Made by a program: the position numbers and the translations under genes. 64,000 nucleotides of DNA from Trachythela sp. YZ-2020 (Eukaryota > Cnidaria > Anthozoa > Malacalcyonacea > Clavulariidae), in contig JADLSH010000388.1 of NCBI GenBank assembly GCA_016169945.1, positions 248,001 to 312,000 of the forward strand, in the 5' to 3' direction. This document shows positions 45,932 through 59,397 of this stretch, in pieces; positions within the stretch are counted from its first letter, which is position 1; the number at the start of each line of letters is the position of its first letter. The notes beneath the pieces are model-generated. The model made no database searches and was not told the origin of the DNA. It saw only the letters and a list, made by a program, of their open reading frames with translations.

Positions 45932-48221
45932 TCTCATTGCATTATTTGAATCGACTAATCCCCTGACATTCGTTGGTATGTAACTCAATTTAAACACAAT
46001 TCGTACGCATTTTATATTTATTATTTCTATGCGTATAAGCGATGAAATCTATTTCTTTTAACATCTTATCTTTTAGAAAGAAACTTATTTTATGAACATC
46101 TCTTTTTTAAAATCTATCTTGAAATATTTTTCTTGAGAAAATCGTACAAAACTGATTTTACTTTTGTTCACCTTCGTAAGAAAAATTCTTATAAGAAAAA
46201 ATCCCTACTTCAATCAAATTGGGCGAATACATTTTCCAAATATGAGAAAAATTCGTCAAAAAACCCTATGCTTCTTCAAATTTCATTAACAATCTTTTTT
46301 ATAATTCAAGCATATGCAATGCATTTTCTTTATTGTGCATGCAAAATTTTTTTAGTGTGTACATTAAATTATCCTTATGTCTACCAATTTTGGTTCTACC
46401 TTTACTTATCCCAAACACACTTATTCAAACACAATATACATGAATGCTGCAAGAACTGCGTGAATTTTAAACCGATAAAAGAAATATATATTGAACTAAA
46501 TAGTAATCAACGCGAAACACTGTAAGATAACAAAGATGGTGCGTTAGGATGCATTGCGACCAAACGGATTAATAGACAAGAGGCATGAGGAAGTAATCTA
46601 GTTTAACCGGTTAAGACCACGACAGTTTCACCTTGACAAGAGAGATCATCTGCAAAGTATAGGGCGCTTTGTTGCTCAATGAGTTACACTGACCCATTAA
46701 TGTACGTACAAAGGCATATAATGCGTGACATTGTCTTGCATGCATTAAGGAGCAATATAATTCAAGAGAGCAAATTGGGGAATTTTTAAGCTTAAGAGCG
46801 TTATATAGTTTAATAAACTCTGCTACATTATATTTTCGTCAGTGGTACAGCAGATCATATTTGTTATCAAGGGAAGATTCATTAATACTGCCATGAAAAA
46901 GAGTCGAAGAAAGATGCTGGATTAGTTCCGCATTTCATGGGTCAGATGTGGTATTTGATTATGACGCAAGCAAACATTGAGCAAACACACCTGTTACGAC
47001 GACTTGCAATATTAGGTACTGATACACTATATAATTTTGAATATGTTGTAATGTACTTGCCAAAGCACACAAATAGTTCTTGCTATAGCACTCAGAAAAT
47101 TGTGACATGATTTTACAATATAATATATACTTCTGATATGTTTATGCAATAGACAGCATTCCTGCCACATAAATTGTAATTTCCAAGCTGCAGCTTAATG
47201 ACTGTTATATGAGTCAAGAAGTACCAAGTATAGCTTGCATGCAGTACATAAAGGAGATGTGAACCAAAATCGTTGATATAATAGTTATGTCTTAGAATTC
47301 TTTCAAAGAATATATAACTAGTGGTCTAAAGACAACTTTCAAAATGTTAACAGTTAGTGTTACTCCAAAAATATTCATTTTTAGCTGATTCATATTATGA
47401 GACCTTATAGAACCCGTTCTCCCACAAATTTGGCGTGTGTTTAATTTAATTACCGGTGAACAACCAACGTGACCAACATCACTAACTTCCATAACATTCC
47501 TTGTTTAATGACGTCATACTCTTATATACACCAAAACGAGGGTAAATGCATGAAAACGACGCAAACGACCCCACTGATTCTCCGTACGACATCGATTTTT
47601 GAAATCGGCACATCAAACTTGACTAGAACCAATACCTTTCATAAATTCCCTAGTTGGGTGACGATATCCCCCCACCCCTCCCCCTTCCTCTCCAGGACTA
47701 TTATTGAATGAGGTTCAGCATTATATGAACAATCAACGCCTCAGCTTTCAGTTTCTGCAGATAACACAAACACAGGCTTTCATAATTCTTCGTACCATGC
47801 GAAAAACGAATTCAATAATTGTTCATTATATATTTAAAAGGTATAAAAGACAATCGTCATGCGCACCTGCCAGTTAAATTATTCAAAATAATCAAATCCC
47901 CTTTCTGGCATTTGCTGTCGTCGTGAAATATGTGTCTCTTTATTTCAAATATGAGTAAAAGTAGTTCAGAGCTTTTCGTCCCTTTAGTTTGGTTTCTATT
48001 CATTTTCTATTTATAAAATTGTCTTTTCTTAAGTCTGCGAATTACCGAAGGCGACGCCATAGTCTAGCATGTTTTAATCTTGCGCACGCACAGACAGTAA
48101 TAGTTTAAGCACGCACACGGAGAGGATGTGTTTTTAAGTGTATACGGACGCGTCAGCAATTATATGCATACGCTATTATAAGGACTGTCCCAGTGGCGTC
48201 ATCAAAGACCAAAACCGCTTA
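45932..48221 (+). other. B2 intron downstream of its LRR exon
   Basis: It is collinear with B1 26858-29364. No exon is recognised. The 130-codon ORF at 46133-46525 is not preserved in B1. Confidence 0.5.
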
Positions 48222-49686
48222 GGGATGGACCATTAGAAAAATGATGGTGGGGGGGCGGGGGTATTTTCTTCATGTTTCTAGGGTTTTTTCATTTAGTCAG
48301 CTGTGTATGCAATTTTTTTATGGATATGTTACCTTGTATGGAAAATTTTTTTAGTCAATACAACTATAAAAGTATTAAAATTGTTCTTTTGAAAAGATTG
48401 TCTCTTACACACTGCAAGATGTTCTGGCAATAATTGCTATAAAATCAACACATTACTAAATAGCATTTTTTAAGATGTCTTAGGCGAAACCAGGATTATT
48501 CATACTAAGTTTTTGGACGCTCTATGGTTCAAAATTGGACACAGATCAACATTGGAGTCCTGGCGCGCTTCTAACGCAAAAAATATGCTATCTAGTTAAA
48601 TCATATATGTAGACAGATCTGACACTCTTTGTCATTCTATCTTCCTGTCTGTATATATATATATATAGTTTTAAACCGTTGTAATATTTCATTGTAACAC
48701 ACCCGTTGAAGGCTGCAGACATGCAGTCGAATGCTCCTAAAATTATTGAATATCTTGAACCAGACAGCGTCGAAAAACTTAATATAAATAGCATTTATAA
48801 GAGATCGTTATTGATGTAGACACAATGGGGTAGCAGAAAGCCAACTGAAGTTGAAGGATGGGGTACTTTTTGGAGGCCTTGGACTTTGCAATGCCTCTTC
48901 CACAGTCCGTCATAGTACCGTCAGCATAGCCATTTATTAACATAGCTCCCCTGTAATGGCTCGCCGATCCGCTGCAGAGCGTTAGTCCAAACAACTGGTA
49001 ACTGAGATAAAGTAGATAAATTTGTCTGTTTCACTTGAGATATAAAGTATTAAATACAAAGGCAAAACCATTTAGCTGGTTGGCCGAAAATGCCGCAACT
49101 TAATGAAAGACGGCTAACTTCACTCACAAACATTTGCCACTTCTACGTTCTGACAAAGCTGAGAGACATTTGTCTAGTTCAGTTTTGTTTGACAGTCAGT
49201 ATTTTGTTTGTTTCACATATTGACTAACTAATATTTTTGTTGTTTACAAAAAAATGTTATAACAAAAGTTGATTTTACTATTAGAGCCTCATTTTCATCT
49301 GGTCGTCGCAGCTGCCACGACAAAGCTGAGATTATGCCCCCTAATACCAAATAGCCTATAAAACCTATTTTTTCTTGTGTGTGCTATATGCCATGGTAAT
49401 AACTAAAGAGATTTATCCACAGTATTACATCCGCCTGCACCTTGACATGCTTGCAACTGTCATCCCAAATAGAAATTAGGCTTATCATAAAGTGCATGTT
49501 TTGCAGCACATCAGATTTTCTAGTTTTGTGCAAGCTAGTTTATGAACCATGTAAATTTAAAATTAAAGTTCTATTTTTGTTCTGTTTGCAGTTTGTTTCT
49601 GAAACGATTTTGTTTCTTTTTTTACTTTTTTTTGCGTGATTTTTTTTCTGTCCCCTCCCCCGATCACTTTTCTAATGGTCCATTCC
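48222..49686. mobile_element. PIF/Harbinger-like element, B2 copy
   Basis: It has the same ends and TTA flanks (48219-48221, 49687-49689) as the B1 copy at 29365-30885. The minus-strand ORF here (48779-48994) matches B1 up to SKASKKYPI and then changes frame through a two-base difference. Confidence 0.55.
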
Positions 49687-49928
49687 TTATTTGTTTGCCT
49701 TCGTTTTTTTTAAGGTGGTCTTGAAAAAATTGTCGGTGTTTGTATTTTAAAATATATTTCGGATGAAAATAATAGGATATCATTTCCTGGTACTATAAAT
49801 ATGTGCTGTTACCATGGTAACATAGAAACGCCCCCAACAGCCTGATTACGGGCGCTTGCTCGGGACAGAATAGGAAAAGAAGTGAAGAATAGAATAACAT
49901 ATAATTAAGTTTAAAGTATAGGCAATAG

Positions 49929-50934
49929 GTATATCCAACATGTAAACCTCATAAATATAGATATTTGTAGTTTATTATCTCAAACGTTTAATTTGTTTGA
50001 AATGATCGGAAAATGGATTCAATTAAATTCGCTTTATTTCAAAATATATGTTGCTTCTATATGATATTTGAGTTTTACATCATAGTTTTATTGGTAATTA
50101 TTCAACACTAAAATTTTTGGGAAGATTTATTCAGTATTAAAATCGTAGATTGTTAGACAACGTGTAAAATGACCACCTGAAAAAAACGAGTTCAAAATTT
50201 TTGCAAATATTAGAATAACTTAAATAAAACAATTTAATAGAAAAAAGGACAATAGAATCAACCAACCACATACCATTATTTGCTTAGGGTAAAATCATGG
50301 TTTCACCCAAAGAAGATGCAGGATAAGCCGTATATCTCGTGTTTTGCGTATACTTTTGCGTCTAAAATTATACAGATATGATCAAGAAAGCTGTAACGAT
50401 TGCATTTTTTCATTTTTTTTTAAATTGAAAAATATTGTCCAAGACCACCTTAACTGATAAAAGTATAAGTACCGCCTTCAACCAAGTATAGCTCAATTAA
50501 TAATATGAGGCAATATGTGTAGCAATTACCGATGCCACCAGCTATCTGCACAAAAACAACCAATTAAACAAAGTAGTCCAAATGCACTTGTAAATTGTAA
50601 TTTATTTCACTTTCAGCCTTTTTTGATTTCATTTGTATTCCGTTTTTTAGATATTTTACGTATAATAATATTGAAAATATTAGACCAGGATCCTTTGGTG
50701 GTTAGGAAATATTTGGCTAAGTTGTAAATGGATATTATGTGTATAATACAAATATTCAATAAAAATAGAAAAAGACACATTTACGAATAGCAGCGACCTG
50801 TAAACTCAAGATTATCTGTTCAATTCATTTCATATCTTGAGTTTGAAAGGTGTTACAATTCTGACCACGGCTTTTTTATATAAAACATTTCTAATAATAG
50901 CAATGATATTTTATCTTGTAACTTTTTCGTTTTG
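49929..50934 (+). other. Intron between B2 unit and LRR exon a2
   Basis: No gene is recognised. A perfect 11-base inverted repeat (AAACTCAAGAT at 50802, ATCTTGAGTTT at 50834) lies just upstream of exon a2 and recurs with mismatches before exon a4 near 63206. Confidence 0.5.
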
Positions 50935-51006
50935 GGATCTATCAAACCGCAGATTTCAAAATATTCCTGAAAATTCATTTCATGTTATTGTGTTTTTACG
51001 TTACCT
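50935..51006 (+). CDS. LRR exon a2, open but with a non-AG acceptor
   Basis: The 72-base frame starts DLSNRRFQNIPENSF and ends HVIVFLRY, a good LRR in the same 2-2 phase as the others, followed by donor GTAAGT. The dinucleotide where AG is expected is TG (50933-50934, CGTTTTG). Its relative at 63340-63411 has the same TG. The nearest upstream AG (50899-50900) would give the wrong frame. Either the exon is skipped or dead, or a rare GT-TG intron is used. Its 3' half is identical to the partial exon at the start of the window. Confidence 0.6.
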
Positions 51007-53274
51007 GTAAGTACCTCTTTCTATATAGTTTGATATCACTTCCGAATATATTTATTTTTAAACAAATCTCTTATAGATTCTTATACCCAGTATAGGCTAT
51101 TGTTGTTTTGAAAAACTATAGTCATTGGACCGAAACCTATTGCATTGATTAATAATATTTTTTGCGTTACTGCATATGAAATATCTCCAGATTATAATAT
51201 AGTAATGACTCTGCAGATCATGTCATGCCTGCAGATAGGCCATACCCATGGCCAGTCAAACAGACTACTGGTGGGCGGTGAATACCTGCAATCACAAAAC
51301 TGAAATCAGGAAAAATATTACATTTCTGTAAGCATGGACTCTCATTGTATTATTTAAATCGTTAACTATTATCCAAACCCTGAATATATATTCATTTTAG
51401 ACACTATAGTCATTTGGAAAATCGCTTCAGAAAACGTCGGAACAGTACTAAAGTTCCCCCAAATAGGAAAAATGTTCTGTGTTATCCCAGTAATTGTTGT
51501 TGTAATTTAATTTTTCTGTATTAATTGTTTTCAGCTCGCAGTAATTGGCTTACGCTGTTGTGAATTTCGGGTCATAGCTTATGTGTTTGTGTATTGTTAT
51601 GTAAATAAAGTAAATAGAGCGAATTTGATCAATAAATTTATAGCTATATATATTTTTTCGCTTTCGTGATCCAATAAACCGCGATATGACGTTTATATTG
51701 ATCTTTGAATCTTGTTTTTCAGTATTCCGGAAGATATCATTGCACAGATAAATGCATGTATAGAAACAAGATTGTTATAATTATATCGTTTGAAGTACGT
51801 ATCCAATGTTTTCAATTGAAAGCAAGTGCTTATTTTCAAACGAGGTATAGGCATCAAACAGGGGATTTTAGCATTAACTTAATGTTACAGTACCAGTGAT
51901 ACTTAGTACTGACTCCACAGTAATACATGGTGGGCTATGAATGTTCCCCTTGAAGTGTCCATTTTGTTGTTCAGTGAGTTCCAGTGACCCACTATTATGT
52001 ATAAGGAGATTTGATGCGTGATATTGTCTGGCGTTAAGGAGCAAAATAATACAACTGAGCTTGCAAATTGGGGCATTTTTAAGCTTAGTAGCTCTGCTTT
52101 ATTATTTTGTGAGTCGTACAGCAGATAAAAATTTGCTGTTAAGGCGAGATTTATTAATACTGGCGTAAGTAAGAGTCGAAGAAAGATGCTGGAATAGTTT
52201 GACATTTCATGGGTCATATATATGCGTCATTTGATTATGATGCAGGCAAACGTTGAACAAACACACCTGCTACGCCTTGCAATATATACAGTACTGATAC
52301 ACTTATATAATTTTGAATATGTTGTGATATACTTGCCAAAACACTCAAGTAGTAGTTCATACTATATAGCTCTCAGGAACGGTTGATATGATTTTACAAT
52401 ATAATATTTACGTCACATATGTTTATGCAATAGACCACTTTCATAATTCAGATGAGTTTAAATAGTCTTTTTTGTGTATCTTAATAAGCCTCATTGACTT
52501 CGTTCAGATTAATAAATTATATTCAACTTCAGTCGCAGAGACGAGGCTGATAAGACTTATTAAAATGCACAAAAAATAATATTAAAACTCATCTGAATTA
52601 TGAAAGTGGGCTGTAGGCAGCATCTCTGCAACATAAATTGTAATTTCCAACCTCCCGCTGACTTCTCGCGGGCTGGCCAGCTTGATGATTGTTATCTGAG
52701 CTTTATGATTTAGGGAACCCTGAGCTTTATCATTTAGGGAACCCTATTTATAAGCAGGATATAGGAAGCGGAGTAACCCACTTGCGGAGTATAGATGTTG
52801 AAATAGTACAAAAAATATACAGTTACGAAAAACTGTCAAAAATAGTAAGCTTAACATTTCTTTAACAGAAGTTGACTTCACGGAAACCAAATGCTAAGGA
52901 ATAAGACTCTTTAGATTGCTTGAAACTGGCTTAATTATAGCAATGTGAAGAGTGCACATATATGTAACAGTGTCAAGTATTTTGTTTCCATGGTTATATT
53001 ATAATTTTTAACTTTCATAAAGACAAAAGTCTGAAATGCATTGACCAAAATCAGACAATTGCTAATTTGATATTAGAATTAGTTGAGGTGTTAAAACTTA
53101 TGAAAATAGAGAAAAAAGCAATTACTGCGTAGGGATAGAAACGACATGTAAAATAATCATATGTTTAACTCAATTCATATACAAGGTGTTACTATTCCAA
53201 GTACGGATTTTTATATAAAATAGTTTGTCAATAATGAAACCGTGATATTCCTAACTTTTTCTTTTTTCTTTTAG
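51007..53274 (+). other. Intron between exons a2 and b2 (A2 cassette)
   Basis: It is nearly identical to 19-2221. It contains the palindromic MITE at 52432-52612 with a 24-base insertion absent from A1, and a short duplication of TGAGCTTTATCATTTAGGGA near 52700-52735. It ends with TTTTAG. Confidence 0.6.
52432..52612. mobile_element. Palindromic MITE, A2 copy
   Basis: This is the same element as 1441-1600 with an extra ATTAATAAATTATATTCAAC segment in its loop. Confidence 0.65.
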
Positions 53275-53346
53275 GAATCTGTACGGCAATAAACTTAAAA
53301 CTATTCCAGAGAATGTATTTCAAGGTCTCGTGTCCTTGCGTGAACT
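53275..53346 (+). CDS. LRR exon b2 (one complete leucine-rich repeat)
   Basis: This 72-base phase 2-2 exon lies between TTTTAG and GTAAGT. The product begins NLYGNKLKTIPENVF and ends QGLVSLRE. Against b1 (2222-2293) there are nine substitutions in seven codons; six codons change the amino acid (D-N, S-Y, Y-G, E-K, D-E, K-E), clustering in the first six residues, which form the exposed concave strand of an LRR. The core leucines, the asparagine, IP and F are all kept. This is the pattern of a functional repeat with a changing binding face. Confidence 0.85.
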
Positions 53347-55369
53347 GTAAGTACCTTGTTTTCTATATAGTTTGATATTACTTCCTAACCTATTTTTGCT
53401 AAACAACTCTCTTAGACACTTACCCAGTATAAGCAATCCTTTCATGTGAGAGAATCCAGAGTAACTGGATCGGAGAAAACCTTTTGCGTTGCTTCCATCT
53501 TTCTACGCGACTATAAAACCACAGCGTGAATTTAAGCCAGCTAGGATTTCAGAGGTGCAAGGCTTTTGCTCTGACTACAGTGTATTGGCCAAGGTCGTCG
53601 CCATCGTAGGCGGTGAATACTTGCGCGAACTCTAGAATAGAAAGTGAAATCAAGAAAAATATTGACATTTCGTTTAATATAGACTCTCATTGTATTATTT
53701 GAACTGAAAACTACTGTTTAACCCCCAGATATTCGTTGTATATATAGTTATTTTATGCACAATTCATTGACAACTCGCTTCAGAAAACATCAGAACTGAG
53801 ATCAGTACTGAAGTTGCCCAAATTAATAATATGTTCTGAGCGAAGAATTCCGTCAAACCTATCTATTTCCATACAACTCACAAACGTGATTACTATACGA
53901 TGATAATCAATAAGAAAGGCATGTATGTATTGTTGACTGTACCACCAGATTTGAAACTATCGGTCTTTTACATATCTGATATTGGCATGCAGAATACCTA
54001 GACATGATGCTCTTTGTAAAGTAACTCACGAATAATAGTTAACTTTCAGCCTTCTTACGTCAAACAATACGCATCCCCTGACATACTAGATGCTCCACAG
54101 ATAACAGCCCTAAGTTTCTCGATCCGAAATGCAGAACTGTATCCAAAGTCCTACATGACAAGAACATGACAAGAATAATGGCTATGGAGCCATTCGAATT
54201 TGAATTGATTTGCACATCACAATCGTTCTTCATTATAAGTCAATTATGTTCAATATTGCGTCTCCGAACTCACGTTCTAATATTGATGATCATCCTAGTT
54301 ATAAATCATTTTTTCTAAAGTATAACTACGTCCATATAGTCTCACTGCGTCATTATCGTGCTGCATGTACGTAGCGAAATATACAGTCCGCCCCTGTCTA
54401 TATGTGAACTGCTCGGTGAAGCTTGATATGCCGATTTTCTTACACATGCAGATATATCTCATTTTTTCAGCTTTCATACTCAAAGTTACATAATGGCTGG
54501 TCTCTATTTAGCCTTAACTGTGAACTTATCAAGAGGGCCAATGTAACAGAGCGTGGACATATATCTACTAGGTAGAGTAAAAACTGGTTTACATAGAGCA
54601 CACAAAAGACAAGACAGATCCACACTATTTCTCATTTTCGAACATGACTTAGTGATAACAGTTACTACCAAATGGAAATCAGGCCTGAAATACAAACTGT
54701 CTATGGCACTGTAAAATGATAACAGTGCTCCAATTTATAGATCACCATGTATAAATTTAAGTTAATGAGTCAACACATTAAATTGAGGTTTGTTTTACTG
54801 TACAACAAGTAGGAAAAGCCTATAACTTAACCAACAACTACTCAACCACCAAAAATTACAGAGAATGAGAATATCTGATCAAAGTTCAAAGGGCGTCCAG
54901 ACATCAGACACGTGCAATACGTATGAATTTGCTCAAGCAATCGAATTCTCTACTGCCAATCATATTTCTGCCAATCATACGATGACAATGGGCAAAGCGC
55001 GCTATATAACGTCAAGCGTGTCAATTTCAATTTGCGCCGCAGGCGTGCGCCGCATGCGCCGCAGATATTATATCCGTCTGCGAATTAGTGATAGACATTC
55101 TTGTCCTGACTCCGTCCCGCCGTGTACCTGAATTTGAGTACCAGACCATTATTGCCTCGTTGTTAAGTCCAAACTTATATCAAATCTGATTGGATATCGC
55201 GTGAACGTTTGAAAACCAGGCTGTTCGCATGCATCAGGAAAATTGGCGCGAAAATTGCGAATTGCAATGCAAATCCAAATTTTACATACTTTATAGTTGT
55301 TTATGGTATTAGAATATATCGTTTCTGTATGCATTATTCATATGTATAATGTTCACGAGATATTGTTAA
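53347..55369 (+). other. Intron or intergenic sequence after exon b2
   Basis: It matches 2294-3350 and then 5880-6540 of A1, lacking the middle part. The region 54380-54760 is also close to 61396-61770. Promoter-like CCAAT/CpG sequence lies near 55000-55260. No exon is recognised. Confidence 0.45.
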
Positions 55370-55749
55370 ACACAGGACGAGGAGAGATATCTTGTCGAAG
55401 GTAAAGGAAAATTTAATGTATTAGAGGCGTTAAAGAATCTCCCTTTTATTGTGAAGAATTCGAGCTGCTTTATCATCATGGCGTAAACAGTGTCTTTCTC
55501 AGCTAAAAACGTAGCGACTGATTGATAAACTATCAGATATCGAAAGCGCGATTCAAAAATCATACAATTCCAAATAAACAAGTAGTTCATCAGCCACGAA
55601 AAGACACGGTGAGGACAGCCTGGACAGCGAGCTCGCGTCGTTCACAACACCAACGAAACAGCGTCCACAATGCCTACAATTTCAACTCCAGTACGGGAAA
55701 ATATACGGCAGAAGTTCACAGCCATTTGAGGTGCTTCAGCATTTCATAG
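55370..55749 (+). pseudogene. Degraded copy of the 6512-7003 cysteine-motif ORF
   Basis: The sequence is clearly homologous (AATTTAATGTATTAGAGGCG, AGAATCTCCCTTTTATTGTG and following). Insertions and deletions break the frame: the segment matching the CKRCLSKLKKRKGL codons carries TAA stops and a missing base, so no long frame survives. Confidence 0.7.
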
Positions 55750-57924
55750 ATATATAAATTAAGATTGCCAACTTTCCAAAACGGAGTAAACAAATGTAAA
55801 TGTAACATATAAAGTCAAAAGACAAAATATCCTACCTTGAATGGTGAAAATAGACTTGAAAAAGCTTTGAGAATTCATATACAATTCGAAGACTCCGTCC
55901 GTCAAAATCGATTAAAGCACAGGAACTGAGCTGAGTTTATTGTTCTGCGACAGGGGAAAGAGCGCACTGGCCACAATTCCATGCGCTAAATAAAATTGCT
56001 TAAACCCCCTCTGCACATATTAGGCTGCTGGGATCTGAAGACTTCGCTCGCTCTCACAGCAATTATATGAATGCTTATTATGTGCCCAATCCTTTTATAT
56101 AGTTATAAACCAGAACTTGTATTCTGTAGATTATTCTCTTTATATTTATTTAGTTATTTACTATCAATTCCAAGGTCGCCAATTTTGTTGCCATATTTTT
56201 ATGGGCCTACACTGCAGTTAAGTATGCTCTCATTTGTTGACCATCAAAATCTCACCGTGTTATGCTGTTTGAAACCTCAACAGCCCCTTTTTTTGTTATC
56301 CGTTTTTAGATGAAACTAATCACAGGTTCCTCATCTTACTCGGTGTAGGAATAATTAGGTGAAAGTAATGCCCATTTACAGTTTTAGTGAGGTAATGTGA
56401 TTATATTATTAGGCTATTATAAAACCTTTTAAATATGCCGAGGTTCCCACAAAGTGCCAGAAAAAAAAAGATCATGGGCCAGATATAAAGCTGCATATGC
56501 GCATTAGTTGAAAACTGCATTTAAATGACACTGTTTTAACCATCATGACATCATATACGTCGGTCCCCAACCGCAAATTATTAACTCTAGATCAATACAT
56601 GTTATTAATTCTTAAGTTCTTGGTGGTCACTAATGTATCTCTAAGAATTTCATCAGAAATATTTTATTTCCTTCATACTAGAGCATCTACAACAAGGAAA
56701 TTAATGATAGAAAAGCATACAATGCAACTGTCAAATGTTTCTAAGCTACCTGCGCTAGCTATAGTACCCTGAAAATTCCAAATGAAAAAATTATGCCTGT
56801 TTAAGACCTGGCATCACATACAAAGAATTTGTTAGTTAACTCTCTGCGCGTTATCTTTCCAACGCAAATGTTATAGCAATTACAGAATGTCCGCGTTCCG
56901 CAATTCAGATGTCGGATTCCAATTCCCTGAAAAGCAACCTAATACTCGACCCTGGCAGGGAATATGGCGGTGTTGTTTTATATATCATCAGGCATATTCC
57001 CAGCAATAGCAAACTGCCCATATAGAAACAGCCCGGTTCGAAAGTACACTCCAGCCGCCCTTTGTCAGATAACGACAGTCCCAAACCCCGGGCATGCACA
57101 GGGGAGTTTATACTCACCAATATATCATTGATCCTAGATCATTCACTTTCCGGACATCAACTTGTGACACAATTTGTGCCTCTGCCTACCTACGATAATT
57201 CAAGCAGACTTCCCAGACATCCACATTTGTCAAGTAAGCATAACATAACAACATAACACAATGACATGTTTTGGCAAAATCTTTTATGCTTGTCCTGCCT
57301 ATTATTATCCTTGCAATGTTGAGGTTGCATCTACCCACTAAATTCATTCAAAATGTTTTTATAAACTTGTAAGCAATTCTTGTTTGAGTGGGTAAATGCA
57401 CCCTATTTAATTATCCATCATGACCACCAAGCTAAACTTACGCAAACCTCATGCCATGAGCCACTTTGAAGGTCTGGCAACCTTTAAACTGATGTTTATT
57501 CGCGTCCATCTGAACGATACATCAATTTCCTCTTGTCATAATAAGCAATCTAAAGCGGTTTTAAAAATGACTCGCTAGATGTTTTCTCTCCTACTGATTC
57601 TACGTATGTTATACCGACAATATATAACATGTATTGAACGTTTGAATTGGTGCAGCTCAAATTCGCACGTGTTCTCACTCATATTTACCATATATCTAAT
57701 GTACAGTAGGCCATATAGTAGATTAATTTGCCTCGAATTACAGTGCTGATAACTACAGCATTTTTTTGCATGTATATGACGTCAAATATGCCATATTGGG
57801 GTCAGTCCTGAATCTTGTTTCCAATGGAGAGACATTTATACAAACCCCATTATGCTATTAAGAATAGTAAAATAACGTTGCAGTGTAATTGCGTGAGTGC
57901 AAATATGAACTGTTTTAAAGTTCG
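55750..57924 (+). other. Unique spacer between A2 and A3 cassettes
   Basis: I see no recognisable gene, repeat or transposon end. Short ORFs (56071-56313, 56545-56772, minus 56905-57120) have no known motif. Confidence 0.4.
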
Positions 57925-59397
57925 TTTTACTTGTACACACAAGGTATAGGCACACGGGGATTTTATAAATATCATTGGAACGTGTTTCTTGTGACTGCGT
58001 TCCTTTGGTGGTTAATCTAGCAAGTTATGATGATGATGCATATGTCACTATGTCTCGGCTATCTTGTTAGGCATGCTAATGAATTCAGTTCTCGTCATAT
58101 TTCGGCGAATATAATATCAAAATATTTGTACTTGCAGACTTTCATAATACACAGACCTGTTTGTAAGCTCAGTCATGCAGCAGATAATATTTTAATCAAG
58201 GCGAGATTTATTAATACTGGCGTAAGTAAAGAGTCGGGAAGAAAGATGCTGAAATAGTTTGACATTTCATATGATTTGACATATATAGTCAAATCATTTG
58301 GATTATAGTCGTGGGCAAACGTTGAACAAACACACCTGCTGCGCCTTGCAACTATGCAGAGAAATTGCCAGCAAAATACGGTACTGATACATATAATTTT
58401 GAATATATTTGTGATATGCTTCTCCAAAGCACTCACGCAAGTTCTTAATACTATAGCTCTCAGGAACGGAAGTTGACATGATTTTACAATATAATATTTA
58501 CTTCACATATGTGTATGCAATGAGCCACTTATATCATAATTCGACAAGTTTAAATATTCTTTATGCACGTCTTAATAAGCCTCATTGACCCTCGTTCAGG
58601 CGTTAATAAATTATATTCAATTTCAGCCAGAGAAACGAGGCTGATAGACTTATAAAATGCAACAAAATAATATTTAAACTCATCTAATTATGAAAGTGTT
58701 CTGACCCAGTGAAAGTGGTCTATAGGCAGCATCTCGGCAACGTAAATTGTAATTGTACAACCTCCGCTGACTTCTCGCGCTAGCTGTAAGCTGATGATTG
58801 TTATCATATCTGCTCTTATCATTTAGGGACCGCCAGCCTATTTATCGCAGAAATCTCAGATCAGTGTAACCCACTTCCAAAGAGTATAAATGTTGAAATA
58901 AATACAGAAAATATACGAAGAAGTTACGAAAAAAACTGTCAAAAAGTAAGCTTAACATTTCCTTAACAGAAGTTGACTTCACGAAACCAAAATGATATGA
59001 AGAGATAAAACTTGATTGCTTGAAACTGGCTTAATTATAATTATAGCAATGTGAGCACATATATGTAACAGTGTCAAGTATTTTGTTTCCATGGTTATAT
59101 TATAATTTTAACTTTCACAAAGACAAAATCTGAAATGCATTGACAAAAATCAGACAATTGCTAATTTGATCTTAGAATTAGTTGAGGTGTTAAAACGTAT
59201 GAAAATAGAGAAAAAAGCACTTATTGCGTGGGGATAGAAACGACATGTAAAATAAAGATATGTTTAAATTTAACTCAATTCATAATACAAGGTGTTACTA
59301 TTCCAAGTACGTACATTTAAATATTTTTAAATAAAGAAGTTTGTCAATATGTCAATAGCAAAACCATGATATTCTAAACTTTAATCTTTCCTTTTAG
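57925..59397 (+). other. A3 cassette intron upstream of dead exon b3
   Basis: It is homologous to A1 from about 845 to 2221, with many more indels than the A1-A2 pair. The MITE is at 58522-58721. It ends in CTTTTAG. Confidence 0.6.
58522..58721. mobile_element. Palindromic MITE, A3 copy (degraded)
   Basis: It matches the A1 and A2 copies but has several mismatches and a small tandem duplication at its right end (GAAAGTGTTCTGACCCAGTG). Confidence 0.55.

Larger units (their letters stand above)
31129..49928 (+). repeat. B2, second copy of the large tandem duplication
   Basis: This is head-to-tail with B1 and collinear throughout. It holds four insertions not in B1: 32229-34270, 38021-38401 (with the adjoining microsatellite region to about 38700), 42397-43343 and 43567-45925. 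Its LRR exon is 41857-41928. Confidence 0.9.

Noticed and set aside
46133..46525. 130-codon ORF in B2 with membrane-like residues
   Set aside because: The homologous B1 sequence near 27065-27455 has a five-base difference that breaks it; AT-rich composition explains the hydrophobic look.
50899..50934. Upstream AG as an alternative acceptor for exon a2
   Set aside because: It would join in the wrong phase for the LRR frame.
55750..57924. Possible gene in the A2-A3 spacer
   Set aside because: Short unconserved ORFs only, with no splice-consistent chain or domain.
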